64,000 nucleotides of DNA from Robertkochia sediminum (GCF_016786255.1 NZ_JADMKT010000064.1:124001-188000); one strand, 5' to 3'. Shown: positions 1 through 9,774, counted from the stretch's first letter. Numbers and translations are program-made. The notes: generated by a model from the letters alone, not told the origin.

Positions 1-1799
1 TCCCAGCCTTTTACCAAACGGAAGGCATTCCAGATCTTATTGGCAAATCCTTTCCCCTGCTGACAAAGGCCTTCATCGAACAACAGGTCATTTCCCGCTG
101 CAGAACTCAGCAATAATCCAACACGAACCCCATCGGCTCCGTATTCCTTGATCAATCCTAGAGCATCGGGCGAATTCCCAAGTGATTTTGACATCTTACG
201 ACGTTGCTTATCGCGAACAAGTCCGGTGAGATATACATTACTAAAAGGCTTTTCTCCCCTAAACTCGTAACCGGCAATGATCATACGAGCCACCCAGAAA
301 AAGAGGATGTCCGGACCGGTAACCAGGTCATTGGTCGGATAGTAATATTCGATCTCTTCATTTTCGGGTTCCAAAACACCTCCGAAAACACTAATAGGCC
401 ATAACCACGAAGAGAACCAGGTATCCAGAGAATCTTCCTCCTGTCTCAAGTCATTTACTGTGAGACCGGCATTACCCGTCGCCTCTTTAGCCTTTTCCAG
501 GGCCTGCTCCACCGTTTCAGCCACTACGAAATCATTTTGTCCGTCGCCGTAGTACCATGCAGGGATCTGATGTCCCCACCACAGCTGGCGCGAAATGTTC
601 CAGTCACGGATATTCTCCATCCAGTGGCGGTACGTATTTTCAAATTTCTTAGGAAAGAGCTTTACGTCTTCATCTTCAAGCACCGCTTTGATCGCAGGCT
701 TCACCAACTCTTCCATTTTCAGGAACCACTGCTCAGAAAGTCGGGGCTCGATAACTGCCTTGGTACGCTCTGAGGTTCCTACTTTATTGACGTGGTTTTC
801 GGTCTTTACCAAAAATCCTTTTTGTTCCAGTTCTTTAGAGATCGCCTTACGCACATCAAAGCGATCCATGCCTTCGTAATGCATTCCGAAGCTGTTCAGG
901 GTGGCATCGTCGTTAAAGATATCGATCACCTCCAGTTGATGCTTCTCCCCTAACACCTTATCGTTCTCATCGTGGGCCGGGGTCACTTTAAGACATCCCG
1001 TACCGAATTCCAGGTCTACATACTCATCTTCGATGATCGGGATCTCCCTGTTCACCAATGGTACGATAGCCTTTTTCCCTTTAAGGTGGGTATAACGCTC
1101 ATCGTTAGGATTAATACAGATAGCAGTATCTCCAAGGATGGTTTCCGGACGCGTCGTGGCAATGGTCACTTTTTCATCACTTCCAACGATCGAGTATTCC
1201 AGGTAATATAACAGCCCCTGACGTTCTTCGTAGATCACCTCCTCATCAGAAAGGGTGGTCTTGGCTTCCGGATCCCAGTTCACCATGCGATGACCGCGAT
1301 AGATGAGTCCCTTTTCATAGAGGTCAACGAACACCTTGATCACCGAGGTCGACATATCGTCGTCCATCGTAAACTTAGTACGATCCCAATCACATGAGCA
1401 TCCCAATTTTTTAAGCTGCTCCAGGATCACTCCTCCGTACTCTTCTGTCCAGTCCCAGGCGTGTTTCAGAAATTCTTCACGGGTAAGGTCGCTCTTATTG
1501 ATCCCATGCTCCTTCAATCGGGCCACTACCTTGGCTTCGGTTGCGATAGATGCGTGATCGGTTCCGGGCACCCAACAGGCGTTAAACCCTTTGAGTCTTG
1601 CCCTTCTTATCAGGACATCCTGTATGGTATTGTTGAGCATATGCCCCATGTGCAATACCCCGGTCACGTTTGGCGGAGGAATTACAATGGTGTAAGGCTC
1701 CCTACCATCAGGTACCGAGCGAAAATAATTGTGCTGCATCCAGTATTCATACCACTTACCCTCAACGGTATTGGCCTCGTATTTAGAAGGAATATTCAT
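1..1799 (-). CDS. valS: Valine--tRNA ligase (valS), N-terminal ~599 residues, cut by window start
   Basis: This cytoplasmic class I aminoacyl-tRNA synthetase charges tRNA-Val with valine. The frame is open from the ATG at 1799 down to base 1, so about 270 C-terminal residues of the usual ~870 lie outside the window. The class I signature HMGH is at residues 50-53, after a PPPNVTG stretch typical of ValS. The sequence around 181-200 encodes KMSKSLGN near residue 536, the second catalytic motif that binds ATP. GTDHAS after the HIGH region and DWTEEYG also fit ValS. It is transcribed away from the DUF1573 gene, and a TACTTTTG box lies about 32 bp upstream. The family call is certain; only the C-terminal anticodon-binding and coiled-coil parts cannot be checked. 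Confidence 0.97.
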   Translation of the reverse strand, partial: MNIPSKYEANTVEGKWYEYWMQHNYFRSVPDGREPYTIVIPPPNVTGVLHMGHMLNNTIQDVLIRRARLKGFNACWVPGTDHASIATEAKVVARLKEHGINKSDLTREEFLKHAWDWTEEYGGVILEQLKKLGCSCDWDRTKFTMDDDMSTSVIKVFVDLYEKGLIYRGHRMVNWDPEAKTTLSDEEVIYEERQGLLYYLEYSIVGSDEKVTIATTRPETILGDTAICINPNDERYTHLKGKKAIVPLVNREIPIIEDEYVDLEFGTGCLKVTPAHDENDKVLGEKHQLEVIDIFNDDATLNSFGMHYEGMDRFDVRKAISKELEQKGFLVKTENHVNKVGTSERTKAVIEPRLSEQWFLKMEELVKPAIKAVLEDEDVKLFPKKFENTYRHWMENIRDWNISRQLWWGHQIPAWYYGDGQNDFVVAETVEQALEKAKEATGNAGLTVNDLRQEEDSLDTWFSSWLWPISVFGGVLEPENEEIEYYYPTNDLVTGPDILFFWVARMIIAGYEFRGEKPFSNVYLTGLVRDKQRRKMSKSLGNSPDALGLIKEYGADGVRVGLLLSSAAGNDLLFDEGLCQQGKGFANKIWNAFRLVKGW

Positions 1800-1830
1800 C
1801 TTCGGAAACTGTGTTTTGGCATTAAAGTTG

Positions 1831-1838
1831 CAAAAGTA
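1831..1838 (-). promoter_or_regulatory. Flavobacterial -7 box for valS
   Basis: Read on the minus strand this is TACTTTTG, which matches the Bacteroidota -7 consensus TAnnTTTG. It would start transcription about 26 bp before the valS ATG. No TTG -33 element is seen at the expected 17-23 bp spacing, so the call rests on the -7 box and position alone. Confidence 0.45.
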
Positions 1839-1925
1839 GCCATAAGGGCAGGATTTTAAAAGAAAAGATTAAATTTTGAAGACTGTCTAAAATCGATTAC
1901 ATTTACTTTTCACTTAAATCTTATA

Positions 1926-2315
1926 ATGATGAAAAAATTACTAATGCTTTTATTTGTGGGACTCACCTACCTCAGTGTGTCTGCACAGGAAAAAGTAGCC
2001 AAGATCGAATTTAAGAGCGATGTTATCGACTACGGTGAGATCGCCCGAGGCAGTGATGGAATACGTGTGTTCGAATTCACGAATACTGGAGACGCTCCTT
2101 TGATCATCTCTAAAGTAACTTCATCCTGCGGATGCACCATCCCGAAGAAACCGGAAGAACCGATCATGCCAGGAGCAACTGGCCAGATCGAAGTTAAATA
2201 CGACACGCAAAGAGTTGGGCATATCAGAAAGACCATCATGGTAACTTCTAATGCCGCTACCCCTAAAGTCCCATTAAAAATTAAGGGGCAAGTAATGCCG
2301 GACTCAGGAAAATAA
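1926..2315 (+). CDS. DUF1573 domain secreted/periplasmic protein
   Basis: The 129-residue product has a signal peptide (Met-Met-Lys-Lys, a hydrophobic core and a VSAQ cleavage region near residue 21). One DUF1573 domain covers nearly all of the mature part, about residues 28-125. This is an Ig-like beta fold common in Bacteroidota. The conserved core is visible: a DYGEI start, the FEFTNTGDAPL stretch, the SSCGCT motif with two cysteines, and a PG turn before the last strands. No enzyme activity is known for the family, and a role in envelope or surface assembly is only a guess. Two ATGs in a row (1926 and 1929) are possible starts. The gene stands alone, diverges from valS and is followed by a strong terminator. 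Confidence 0.9.
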   Translation: MMKKLLMLLFVGLTYLSVSAQEKVAKIEFKSDVIDYGEIARGSDGIRVFEFTNTGDAPLIISKVTSSCGCTIPKKPEEPIMPGATGQIEVKYDTQRVGHIRKTIMVTSNAATPKVPLKIKGQVMPDSGK

Positions 2316-2333
2316 ACACCTGCTTAACACACC

Positions 2334-2362
2334 AAAAGGCTCGCCATCGCGGGCCTTTTTTT
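2334..2362 (+). terminator. Intrinsic terminator after the DUF1573 gene
   Basis: A 10 bp stem (AAAGGCTCGC paired with GCGGGCCTTT, one G-T pair) closes a CATC loop and runs into seven T residues. It sits 19 bp after the stop codon. Confidence 0.9.
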
Positions 2363-2391
2363 ATAACAATAAAAAACACTCCTCTTCCGAT

Positions 2392-2820
2392 ATGAAAATT
2401 ATGATCAGCCTACTCGCTTCCATCGCGTTCACGCTAAATATGAATAGCCAGTCAGATCATGAATTTATATTTAGCCTGCATTTCCAGGATTATTTTGACA
2501 ACGATACGGTTAGCTTTCACATTAACGACCGCAAGGTGTTTCAGCATGAAATTCTGGATAGCGATAAATCGGTCGGAATTACCGATTTCACTTATACTGC
2601 CTACAAGAAAGGAGACACCATCGTGATCTATCGGAATAAAACACGGGAAAGCACATGGGTAATTTCAGAAAAAGCTACGTTATCATTTACCATTCTTATA
2701 AATGATGTGAAGACAATTATTCCGGTAGATCTAAAAAGAGGAACCTTCCTGGGGATCGAAAAAGGAATTGATGGCCAGGTCTTATTAAATCAGGCTACCC
2801 GGGCCTTCTTTTACGATTAG
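2392..2820 (+). CDS. Secreted hypothetical protein, 142 aa
   Basis: I do not recognise this protein. The N-terminus looks like a short signal peptide (MKIMISLLASIAFTLN, then a polar SQS segment), so the product is probably periplasmic. The mature part is rich in alternating hydrophobic and polar residues with many Asp, Lys and Thr, consistent with a small beta-sandwich. No cysteine or obvious catalytic motif is seen. It lies after the terminator of the DUF1573 gene and converges with the minus-strand carboxypeptidase gene, so it probably has its own promoter. The ATG is followed by an AT-rich Lys/Ile start typical of secreted proteins in this genome. Confidence 0.7.
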   Translation: MKIMISLLASIAFTLNMNSQSDHEFIFSLHFQDYFDNDTVSFHINDRKVFQHEILDSDKSVGITDFTYTAYKKGDTIVIYRNKTRESTWVISEKATLSFTILINDVKTIIPVDLKRGTFLGIEKGIDGQVLLNQATRAFFYD

Positions 2821-2888
2821 CAATAAGGCGCACTTCGGAAAGTAGCATCTCAAGAAAACGGTTCACAAATTCTGATTCCGCCTTAAGA

Positions 2889-4082
2889 TCAATGCTTAGA
2901 ATACCGAAACGGATAACGGTCTTTTTTAGACTCCCGTTCCCGGTTGTACACCAGCAAATGGTCTTTATCTTCCTGTACTTCGCGGTAGCCCAGCAGGTGA
3001 AAGACCGACTTAGCCATAAAACGCGCCACCTTAAGATCGACCCTTAATCCGTTCTTTGTACTGTCGATCCACTCCACCCCTGGCAGCGCTGCCAGCAAAC
3101 TGTCTAATTTCATCAACCTGAACAAGGCCGAAAGTTTGAGCATCGGATAAGGTACTTTTCTAACAAAAAAATAGCCGTCTTCCCCCTGCTGCTGATAGAG
3201 CGGCATAAATATGATGGTCGATTCCGGGGCTACCAGGGTCTGCCCTTTACTTTCTGCCAATAATGCGCCTTCTTCTATGGATTGGAAATTCTGAAATCCG
3301 GGAAACATCTTAAAGCCTTCGTCAGGTTTAAGGGCATAGCGAAAGGTGACCTCATAGAAATTCTGGTAACCCCGGGTAATATCGGCCAGACGTTTTCGAT
3401 GGGCAACTCCAACTCCTTCTGGCAACTCCAAAACGCCTGCTACATCCAACACCAGCCAAAGAAAACTCTCGGCATTCAACACCGATTGTTCTGCATCGTG
3501 ACTTCCCGCTTCAAATCCGAGACTCACAAACCCCAGCTGGTTGATAAAGCTAAGCAAGGCACCCCGCAAGTATTCTTCGATACCCAGCACCACCGGCACA
3601 GGAAATACCGAGGTAAACCGTCGGTTGATCAAGGCATCGTCTATGGTGATAAAAGGTATGGAGGCCGCAGAGGTGGTATGAATATCAATAAAATATAAGG
3701 GGCCTTTTACGTGATTGCTTATATCGGAGATGATCCCGAGCAATTCCCGGCGGTCCTTGTGTTCTGAGACCTTGGTGCCTCCCAGAACAGGACCTGAAAA
3801 TAGGTTTCTTGACCACACGCGATTAAGGTCCTTATCTATAAAACGCTGTCCGCGTCTAATGGCGGGAATATTCCCGCTTAAGATATAAAGCGACCCTTTA
3901 AAGTTTGCCGCTCTCAGCGCATCCTTCATGCGGGCCACGGCCTTAAGTCCGGCTTGTTCATTCCCGTGAACACCACAAAACACAACCACACAAGGGGCTT
4001 CGGCACTTTCGTAATGTTCATAGATCACCCTGTTTATATCTTTAGCTACAGGTAGTATGGTCGATTTGGTTTCAGACATCAT
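2889..4082 (-). CDS. Succinylglutamate desuccinylase/aspartoacylase (AstE/AspA) family zinc hydrolase
   Basis: This 397-residue protein belongs to the M14-type zinc carboxypeptidase fold of the AstE/AspA family, which cleaves N-acyl groups or acidic amino acids from small amides. The zinc site is visible: HGNE at residues 39-42 gives His and Glu ligands, the downstream DIHT gives the second His, and DLNRVW carries the substrate-binding Arg. A GFEAG stretch follows the expected order. The start (MMSETK, ATG at 4082 or 4079) overlaps the 3' end of the GCS2-CBS gene by 11 bp, so the two are almost certainly co-transcribed and translationally coupled. The pairing with a carboxylate-amine ligase suggests hydrolysis of a glutamyl-type amide or peptide, but the substrate is unknown. 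No signal peptide is seen, so it should be cytoplasmic. Confidence 0.88.
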   Translation of the reverse strand: MMSETKSTILPVAKDINRVIYEHYESAEAPCVVVFCGVHGNEQAGLKAVARMKDALRAANFKGSLYILSGNIPAIRRGQRFIDKDLNRVWSRNLFSGPVLGGTKVSEHKDRRELLGIISDISNHVKGPLYFIDIHTTSAASIPFITIDDALINRRFTSVFPVPVVLGIEEYLRGALLSFINQLGFVSLGFEAGSHDAEQSVLNAESFLWLVLDVAGVLELPEGVGVAHRKRLADITRGYQNFYEVTFRYALKPDEGFKMFPGFQNFQSIEEGALLAESKGQTLVAPESTIIFMPLYQQQGEDGYFFVRKVPYPMLKLSALFRLMKLDSLLAALPGVEWIDSTKNGLRVDLKVARFMAKSVFHLLGYREVQEDKDHLLVYNRERESKKDRYPFRYSKH

Positions 4083-5916
4083 TCTTGGTTATTATTCCTA
4101 CCAGGTATCCCTCCTGAACTACGGGTAAGCTCCCGATATGATGAAGCAACAGCATCTCTCGCGCCTTGCTTATGTGTTCGTATGGAGAAATGGTGATCAC
4201 ATTCTTTTTCATAATACTGGCCACGCATAACTGCTCCAGGTCGCCTTCGGTCTGGTCGAGATCGGTCGTGGTCACGATCCCTCGTAACACCCCCTTATCA
4301 TCGATCACCGGCATATGATGGATCCCGCGCCAAAGCATCAACTGTTCAATGAACCCCGCATTATCGTCGATCCTTACCGTTTGCACATTACGGTTCATAT
4401 ATTGATTAACGTACTTTTCTGATTCCAGCTTTATATCCATATCCTCTTTCAACACCTTCCAGGCCGATACGGGAATCCCCCTGAACTGATAGGTGTGAAT
4501 GGCTGCACTAAGCGCCCTGCAGGCATCGGTTTTCTTCATATGGGTTCTCAGGGCACGGTAGCTTTTACGCATCCAGGTACTACCATCCTGATGGTGGATG
4601 CGGTTACGGATCACCCTCAGGAAGTAGGAGGCGTCTTCATGATCCACCCCACAATCTATAAGTCCTCTGTAAGCTATTGGGATCAGGACCTCTTCGAGTA
4701 GCGTATCGGCGGCGATCAATTCGCCGGCCCAATGAAACCGCGTCGCCATTCCGTGTCTCGCCGCCTGAAGAAAATTACTTTTCACATCACGGAAATCGTA
4801 TTTAAGATGAAGGTCATCATATTGCTTCGGACGCCCTTTCATGAGTCCTACCCAAAACGCCATATTGGCCACCTCATCGGTCACGGTAGGTCCGGCAGGC
4901 AGGTACCTGTTCTCGATCCTCAGGTGTGGTTTTCCTTCGGTAACCCCATAGCAAGCGCGATTCCAGCGGTATATGGTTCCGTTATGCAGGTTAAGCGCCT
5001 TGAGCTTAGGGATCTTTCCTTCGGCCAGCTGTTCATCGCTAAAGCCTTCAAAATCGGAAGTTAACAAGCTGCGAAAACGCAGTACCTCCTGTTTGAACAG
5101 GTCGGCAACATTCTCCGGCGCCCAGTTATCGCCAAAGCTAACGCGGGCTTCCCGTTCATTCAGGTAAAACGAACTCGCCCGGGTATCAATACTTTGGGTG
5201 AAAAGTGCGATACGGGTCTCATCCCAGAGCTCTTTTCCCAGTAATAAAGGAGAATTGGTACAGATACTCAACACTGGTCCGGAGATCATCTGCGCCCAGT
5301 TATAACTATTGCAGAAATCTTTGGCACCTATCTGCAGGTGGGCCTGAAAGCTCGTATTACACCCTTCGAACAATACCGAATCGTGTTTAAGGGATACCTC
5401 ATCAATGCCCTTGATATGCAGATCGAACTCCCGCCCGCGCAGTTCACGCATGAGCTTATTCAAAGCGTGATACCGGTCTATAGGAGCCATATAATCTATA
5501 CGCAGATGCTTCAGGCTAATAGTGGGCAGAATACCCGTGAGCAGCACTTTAGTATCCAGCTCTGCTCCTTTTTCGGCCACGTATTTAAGGTCGGCCCTCA
5601 GTCCGCGCAAGAGCGTCCTGAAGCATTTCCCCTCTAACACGAGCGGATCCAGATTGATCTCCAGGTTGTATTTGGCGATCTCCGTAGTAAAACGTTCGTT
5701 ATCGAGCCTTTCCAGTAATTCCATGGCCAGAGGTGCCGGATACCAGTTGCGGTCTACCAAACACAATTCCTGCTCGGCGCCGATACGAACCACATCTTCT
5801 TCGATGAGGCCTTGCCGGCAAATGGTTTCTAACGCCCGAATATCGGCGAGCAAATGCTCGTTATAGCGTTTACGCTCTTCGACAGAGTCAATTTTACGCA
5901 CGACTTTAATTCCCAT
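4072..5916 (-). CDS. GCS2-like carboxylate-amine ligase with C-terminal CBS domain pair
   Basis: Residues about 35-470 resemble the glutamate-cysteine ligase 2 (GCS2/YbdK) family, ATP-dependent enzymes joining a gamma-carboxylate to an amine. The motif RIGAEQELCLVD near residue 45 contains the ExE acidic pair typical of this fold. Basic and aromatic motifs (RIENRYLPAGPT, RNRIHHQDGSTW) fit the nucleotide site. Residues about 480-614 form two CBS domains (for example MPVIDDKGVLRGIVTTTDL and GSLPVVQEGYLVGIITKND), which usually bind adenine nucleotides and could let the enzyme sense energy charge. The protein is much longer than YbdK (~370 aa) because of the CBS pair. It is the first gene of a two-gene operon with the AstE-like hydrolase. 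True gamma-glutamylcysteine synthesis is possible but unproven. Confidence 0.85.
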   Translation of the reverse strand: MGIKVVRKIDSVEERKRYNEHLLADIRALETICRQGLIEEDVVRIGAEQELCLVDRNWYPAPLAMELLERLDNERFTTEIAKYNLEINLDPLVLEGKCFRTLLRGLRADLKYVAEKGAELDTKVLLTGILPTISLKHLRIDYMAPIDRYHALNKLMRELRGREFDLHIKGIDEVSLKHDSVLFEGCNTSFQAHLQIGAKDFCNSYNWAQMISGPVLSICTNSPLLLGKELWDETRIALFTQSIDTRASSFYLNEREARVSFGDNWAPENVADLFKQEVLRFRSLLTSDFEGFSDEQLAEGKIPKLKALNLHNGTIYRWNRACYGVTEGKPHLRIENRYLPAGPTVTDEVANMAFWVGLMKGRPKQYDDLHLKYDFRDVKSNFLQAARHGMATRFHWAGELIAADTLLEEVLIPIAYRGLIDCGVDHEDASYFLRVIRNRIHHQDGSTWMRKSYRALRTHMKKTDACRALSAAIHTYQFRGIPVSAWKVLKEDMDIKLESEKYVNQYMNRNVQTVRIDDNAGFIEQLMLWRGIHHMPVIDDKGVLRGIVTTTDLDQTEGDLEQLCVASIMKKNVITISPYEHISKAREMLLLHHIGSLPVVQEGYLVGIITKNDV

Positions 5917-5999
5917 ATCCCAGATTTTCCTGCAGGAAATTAGTCCAAATCCCCGATGAATTCTATGATAATTATCAACTCGAAAGGATTGAAAATCAA

Positions 6000-7346
6000 T
6001 TAAAGGACTTCGCGAAGCGTGAAGGCAAAGGTTAACCGCTCACCATTGCGGTCCACCTCGAGACGCACGGTTTTTCCCGGCTTTTTATTCAGCATTTCTT
6101 TTACCTCCTGAATATTGAAATTATGGGTTTCTTTTCCATTTACACTCAGGAGCACATCTCCTTCCCGCAGACCAACTTCCTTCGCTGGACTTTCTTCTCT
6201 AAGGGCAGCGATCTGTAAGGCCGGTTTTAACTGCAGGGAAAGGGCTTTGGACATCGAAAAAACAACACCCCCATCGTTAGTTCCCGAACGGTCCTTGAAC
6301 ACGGTACCGAGATTAGACATTGTCGTTTCGGCCACCATACGCATGCCGTTATGTTCCAGCTCGATACCGCTCATGTTGTAGTGAAAAGGATCTTTAAAAT
6401 TGGAATTCTTCGTGAGGGTGATACGTTCATACGGATAATCGATGACGAGGTTGAAACGCTTGAGGATCTCCGACCCCAGGCTACCACTGCGGCCACCAGA
6501 AAACGTAATGTGCTGCACACTGGTCGAATCGGGAAATGCCACCTTGGCATCTTCGAACTCAAAATTCCCGATCTGAAACCGATCGATCCTGGAGCGCTTG
6601 CCGTAGACCTCTCCACTGAGCCCCCTGCCCATGTAGTCGTCAAAATGCTTTTCGGGAACTTCGATCCCTCTGTCGCTGTTCTCAAAAAGCCACAATGCAT
6701 CAGAGCTACCACTGTCTACCAACAGGTACACCGGGGTATTCCCTTCTTCACCAAACCCGACCTCAGCCTTAACAAATGGTTTGTTCCCAATAATGTCCAG
6801 ACGATAGGTTTCACAGTTCTTGCAATTCTTATATCGGTATTCCTCCGGATCATGAAATCGCAGAACCTTACGGTTGTATTTCACTTCCACAATAAAATTC
6901 TTGAGGAGATCGTAACCTATGATCCCGTGAATAGGAATCCCCAATTGGGGTGAAAAATTAATATCACTGTCCAGGAGCATATACAACTCCTGGCGGCTGT
7001 TCATCAGGTTCTTCAGCCTGAACGTATTCCCTGTAGACCTGACAGCCTTGATGGGCTCCCCCTCCCCTAATCCCTTAACCATAATGGTTTCGGCATTGCG
7101 AAGTTCGAGTCCTTCCTCTCCGGTCACATTGAACATAATAGGCGTGCTTACTCCGGTATCGAGAATAAACGACAACGCTACCCCGTTAACTTCTACGGGA
7201 ACAATGATCAGGTTATTGATGAATTGAAAACGGATGGTCTCCCGGCTCTCACCTGCCTTTAAATGATATCCCTGCTGGGCCTGTAATGAAGAAAAGGCCA
7301 ACGCAAAGAATATCCATATGACTTGGATTGAACGCAAAATTGACAA
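6000..7346 (-). CDS. Secreted retropepsin-like aspartyl protease with PDZ domain
   Basis: The 448-residue product starts with a signal peptide ending near residue 23 (SLQAQ). Two aspartyl-protease signatures are visible in one chain: ILDTGVST with Asp63 and LLVDSGSS with Asp near 211. Both active-site aspartates of a two-lobed retropepsin-like fold are therefore present. Residues about 375-446 form a PDZ domain (EVGLREGDVLLSVNGK), which would bind peptide C-termini. The protein should act in the periplasm or at the surface. It is a single gene, divergent from the aminotransferase. Family members are common in Bacteroidota, but I know of no defined substrate. Length and both catalytic motifs look intact. 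Confidence 0.9.
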   Translation of the reverse strand: MSILRSIQVIWIFFALAFSSLQAQQGYHLKAGESRETIRFQFINNLIIVPVEVNGVALSFILDTGVSTPIMFNVTGEEGLELRNAETIMVKGLGEGEPIKAVRSTGNTFRLKNLMNSRQELYMLLDSDINFSPQLGIPIHGIIGYDLLKNFIVEVKYNRKVLRFHDPEEYRYKNCKNCETYRLDIIGNKPFVKAEVGFGEEGNTPVYLLVDSGSSDALWLFENSDRGIEVPEKHFDDYMGRGLSGEVYGKRSRIDRFQIGNFEFEDAKVAFPDSTSVQHITFSGGRSGSLGSEILKRFNLVIDYPYERITLTKNSNFKDPFHYNMSGIELEHNGMRMVAETTMSNLGTVFKDRSGTNDGGVVFSMSKALSLQLKPALQIAALREESPAKEVGLREGDVLLSVNGKETHNFNIQEVKEMLNKKPGKTVRLEVDRNGERLTFAFTLREVL

Positions 7347-7493
7347 TAGATTGATGAATGCTATTCAAGATACACATTATTATAGCTTTTGACTATCTGT
7401 TTAACACACTTTAACGAGCGGAATTTTACCCTGAAAACCGGCTATAATATTGAAATATATTTTGCAAATTTGCTGGCGTTAAACCGGAAGGAT

Positions 7494-8684
7494 ATGCCAC
7501 AAATTTCAACCAAGGGCCAGGCGATGCCCGAATCTCCAATTAGAAAATTAGTTCCCTTTGCAGAAGCTGCTAAGAAAAAAGGAACACACGTATACCACCT
7601 GAATATAGGTCAGCCTGATATCAAAACCCCGCAGGTAGCGCTTGACGCGATAAAGAACAACACGCTGGAAGTACTCGCTTACAGTCCAAGTGAAGGTACA
7701 GCCTCTTACCGCAGTAAGATCGCAGAAAACTTTAACCAAAAGGGTATTGCAGTAAAACCGGAAGAGATCATTGTCACCACAGGTGGATCGGAAGCTTTGT
7801 TATTCACCATGGGAAGCATTTGTGACCCGGGAGATGAAGTGATCATCCCTGAACCCTTTTACGCCAATTACAACGGATTTGCTACGGCATCGGGAGTGAC
7901 GGTGGTCCCGGTAGTTTCCAAGATCGAAGATAATTTTGCCCTGCCTCCTATTGCAGAGTTCGAAAAGCTTATTACGTCAAAAACACGTGCTATCCTCATC
8001 TGCAACCCCGGCAACCCGACCGGTTACCTGTACTCTGCAGAAGAGATCGCAGAGCTTGCAGCCATGGTAAAAAAATACGACCTCTTCCTGATCGCAGACG
8101 AAGTATACCGCGAGTTTACCTACGACGGCAGGTCGCACGTATCCATACTGGAGCGCAAAGACCTTGACGATCATGCCATCGTTGTCGACTCGGTTTCTAA
8201 ACGCTACAGCATGTGCGGGGCACGAATCGGATATATGATCTCCAGAAATAAGGAAGTCATGACCACGGCTCTCAAATTTGCCCAGGCACGACTCTCTCCC
8301 CCTACCTTTGCGCAGATCGCCGGAGAGGCAGCTCTCGAAACGCCTCAGAGCTATTTCGACGAGGTGATCACAGAGTATGTAGAACGCAGAGACCTGTTGA
8401 TCAAGGAACTTTCTGAGATCGATGGCGTAAGAGTAGCCGTTCCGCAAGGCGCCTTTTATTGTATCGCCGAACTTCCGGTGGAAGATGCCGACGATTTTGC
8501 TAAATGGCTTTTAGAAGATTTCAACATTGACGGGGAGACCATCATGGTTGCTCCGGCTGCAGGCTTTTATTCCACACCGGGGATCGGATCGAACCAGGTG
8601 CGTATTGCATATGTCCTGAAAAAGGAAGACCTTTCAAAGGCAGTAAACATCCTGAAAGAAGGCCTCAAAAAATACAATGGATAA
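7494..8684 (+). CDS. Pyridoxal-phosphate aminotransferase, class I/II
   Basis: This 396-residue fold-type I PLP enzyme is close to aspartate aminotransferase. Visible motifs are the N-terminal LNIGQPD substrate loop, TTGGSEAL for the phosphate cup, CNPGNPTG, the ADEVYREF stretch with the PLP-ring Asp, and VVDSVSKRYSM with the Schiff-base Lys. The C-terminal NQVRIAY carries the Arg that binds the substrate carboxylate. I chose the ATG at 7494 (MPQIST) because homologues begin there; the frame is open further upstream to 7389, but that part has no family similarity. The end overlaps the murB start by 8 bp, so the two genes are coupled. Whether it uses aspartate, an aromatic or another amino acid cannot be told from sequence. 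Confidence 0.92.
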   Translation: MPQISTKGQAMPESPIRKLVPFAEAAKKKGTHVYHLNIGQPDIKTPQVALDAIKNNTLEVLAYSPSEGTASYRSKIAENFNQKGIAVKPEEIIVTTGGSEALLFTMGSICDPGDEVIIPEPFYANYNGFATASGVTVVPVVSKIEDNFALPPIAEFEKLITSKTRAILICNPGNPTGYLYSAEEIAELAAMVKKYDLFLIADEVYREFTYDGRSHVSILERKDLDDHAIVVDSVSKRYSMCGARIGYMISRNKEVMTTALKFAQARLSPPTFAQIAGEAALETPQSYFDEVITEYVERRDLLIKELSEIDGVRVAVPQGAFYCIAELPVEDADDFAKWLLEDFNIDGETIMVAPAAGFYSTPGIGSNQVRIAYVLKKEDLSKAVNILKEGLKKYNG

Positions 8685-9696
8685 TCTTTTTCAAAAGAAC
8701 GTATCACTAAAACCATACAACACCTTTGGCATTGATGTCAAGGCCGCTCAATTCTTCTCTGCAAAAACGGTAGAAGATCTGCGCGAGGCCCTACTTAACG
8801 CCCCGGGTGAAAAATTCATCCTGGGTGGGGGAAGCAATATGCTACTCACCCGGGAGATCACCAGCCCCGTGATACACATCGCACTCAAGGGCATTGAGAT
8901 CATCTCACAGACCAAAGAGAAGGCCCTTGTACGAGTTGCAGGAGGTGAATCCTGGCATGAATTCGTGCTTTGGGCTATTGCCAACGACCTTGGCGGGGTA
9001 GAGAACATGTCGCTTATCCCCGGAAATACCGGTACCGCCCCTGTACAGAACATCGGAGCCTACGGGGTGGAGCTCAAAGACGTTTTTCACAGCTGTGAGG
9101 CCATGTCTGTAAGCACCGGAGATCTTAGAACCTTCACCCTAGAAGAATGTCAATTCGGATACCGCGACTCGATCTTCAAAAGGGAGATCAAAGGCCAGTA
9201 CGTGATCACTTCGGTGACCATGGAGCTCACCACCAAAGGACATCATAAAATAAATACCGCATACGGGGCCATAACCAACGAGCTGGAACGAATGGGGATC
9301 AACAACCCGGAGATCGGAGATGTCTCCAGGGCAGTTATTGCCATAAGGCAAAGCAAACTTCCCGACCCTGCTCAACTGGGCAACAGCGGTAGTTTCTTTA
9401 AAAACCCCATCCTCCCGAAAGCCACCTTCGAAAAACTACTAGAAAATAGTCCCGAGCTCCCTCATTATCCCGCCGGAACCGATATGGTAAAGGTTCCCGC
9501 AGGTTGGCTTATTGACCAGTGCGGACTCAAAGGCTATCGGGAGGGCGATGCCGGCGTACATGAGAAACAGGCCCTGGTATTGGTGAACCACGGTAACGCC
9601 AGTGGATCCGACATCCTGAGACTTTCAAGATACGTACAGGAGAAAGTACAGCAAACCTACGGCATCTCTATAACCCCCGAGGTCAATATATTTTAA
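8677..9696 (+). CDS. murB: UDP-N-acetylmuramate dehydrogenase (MurB)
   Basis: MurB reduces UDP-GlcNAc-enolpyruvate to UDP-MurNAc with NADPH and FAD in cytoplasmic peptidoglycan precursor synthesis. The 339-residue length fits the long (type I, E. coli-like) form. FAD-binding motifs ILGGGSNML near residue 50 and the SLIPGNTGTAPVQNIGAYG segment are clear. The catalytic Ser lies in GNSGSFFKNP, and the terminal PEVNIF carries the conserved Glu. The gene starts inside the 3' end of the aminotransferase gene (8 bp overlap). An imperfect inverted repeat (CGCTGA/TCAGCG, 9710-9724) follows the stop but has no T-run. Confidence 0.96.
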   Translation: MDNLFQKNVSLKPYNTFGIDVKAAQFFSAKTVEDLREALLNAPGEKFILGGGSNMLLTREITSPVIHIALKGIEIISQTKEKALVRVAGGESWHEFVLWAIANDLGGVENMSLIPGNTGTAPVQNIGAYGVELKDVFHSCEAMSVSTGDLRTFTLEECQFGYRDSIFKREIKGQYVITSVTMELTTKGHHKINTAYGAITNELERMGINNPEIGDVSRAVIAIRQSKLPDPAQLGNSGSFFKNPILPKATFEKLLENSPELPHYPAGTDMVKVPAGWLIDQCGLKGYREGDAGVHEKQALVLVNHGNASGSDILRLSRYVQEKVQQTYGISITPEVNIF

Positions 9697-9740
9697 CCCC
9701 CCTTCTTCACGCTGACCCTCAGCGTATTACATTAAATTGA

Positions 9741-9748
9741 TACCTTTG
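9741..9748 (+). promoter_or_regulatory. Flavobacterial -7 box for the ECF sigma/anti-sigma operon
   Basis: TACCTTTG matches TAnnTTTG and would give a leader of about 65 nt before the sigma gene ATG. No clear -33 TTG is present at the usual spacing. The leader contains an 11 bp palindrome at 9775-9785. Confidence 0.45.
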
Positions 9749-9774
9749 CTCATGGCAAAAGCATTATTATTTTG

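Noticed and set aside
6351-6953. 200-codon plus-strand open frame opposite the aspartyl protease gene
   Set aside because: It lies fully antisense to a gene with clear catalytic motifs and a signal peptide, and its product resembles no known family.
9710-9724. Inverted repeat after murB as a terminator
   Set aside because: The stem is only six pairs with a three-base loop and no T-run follows.
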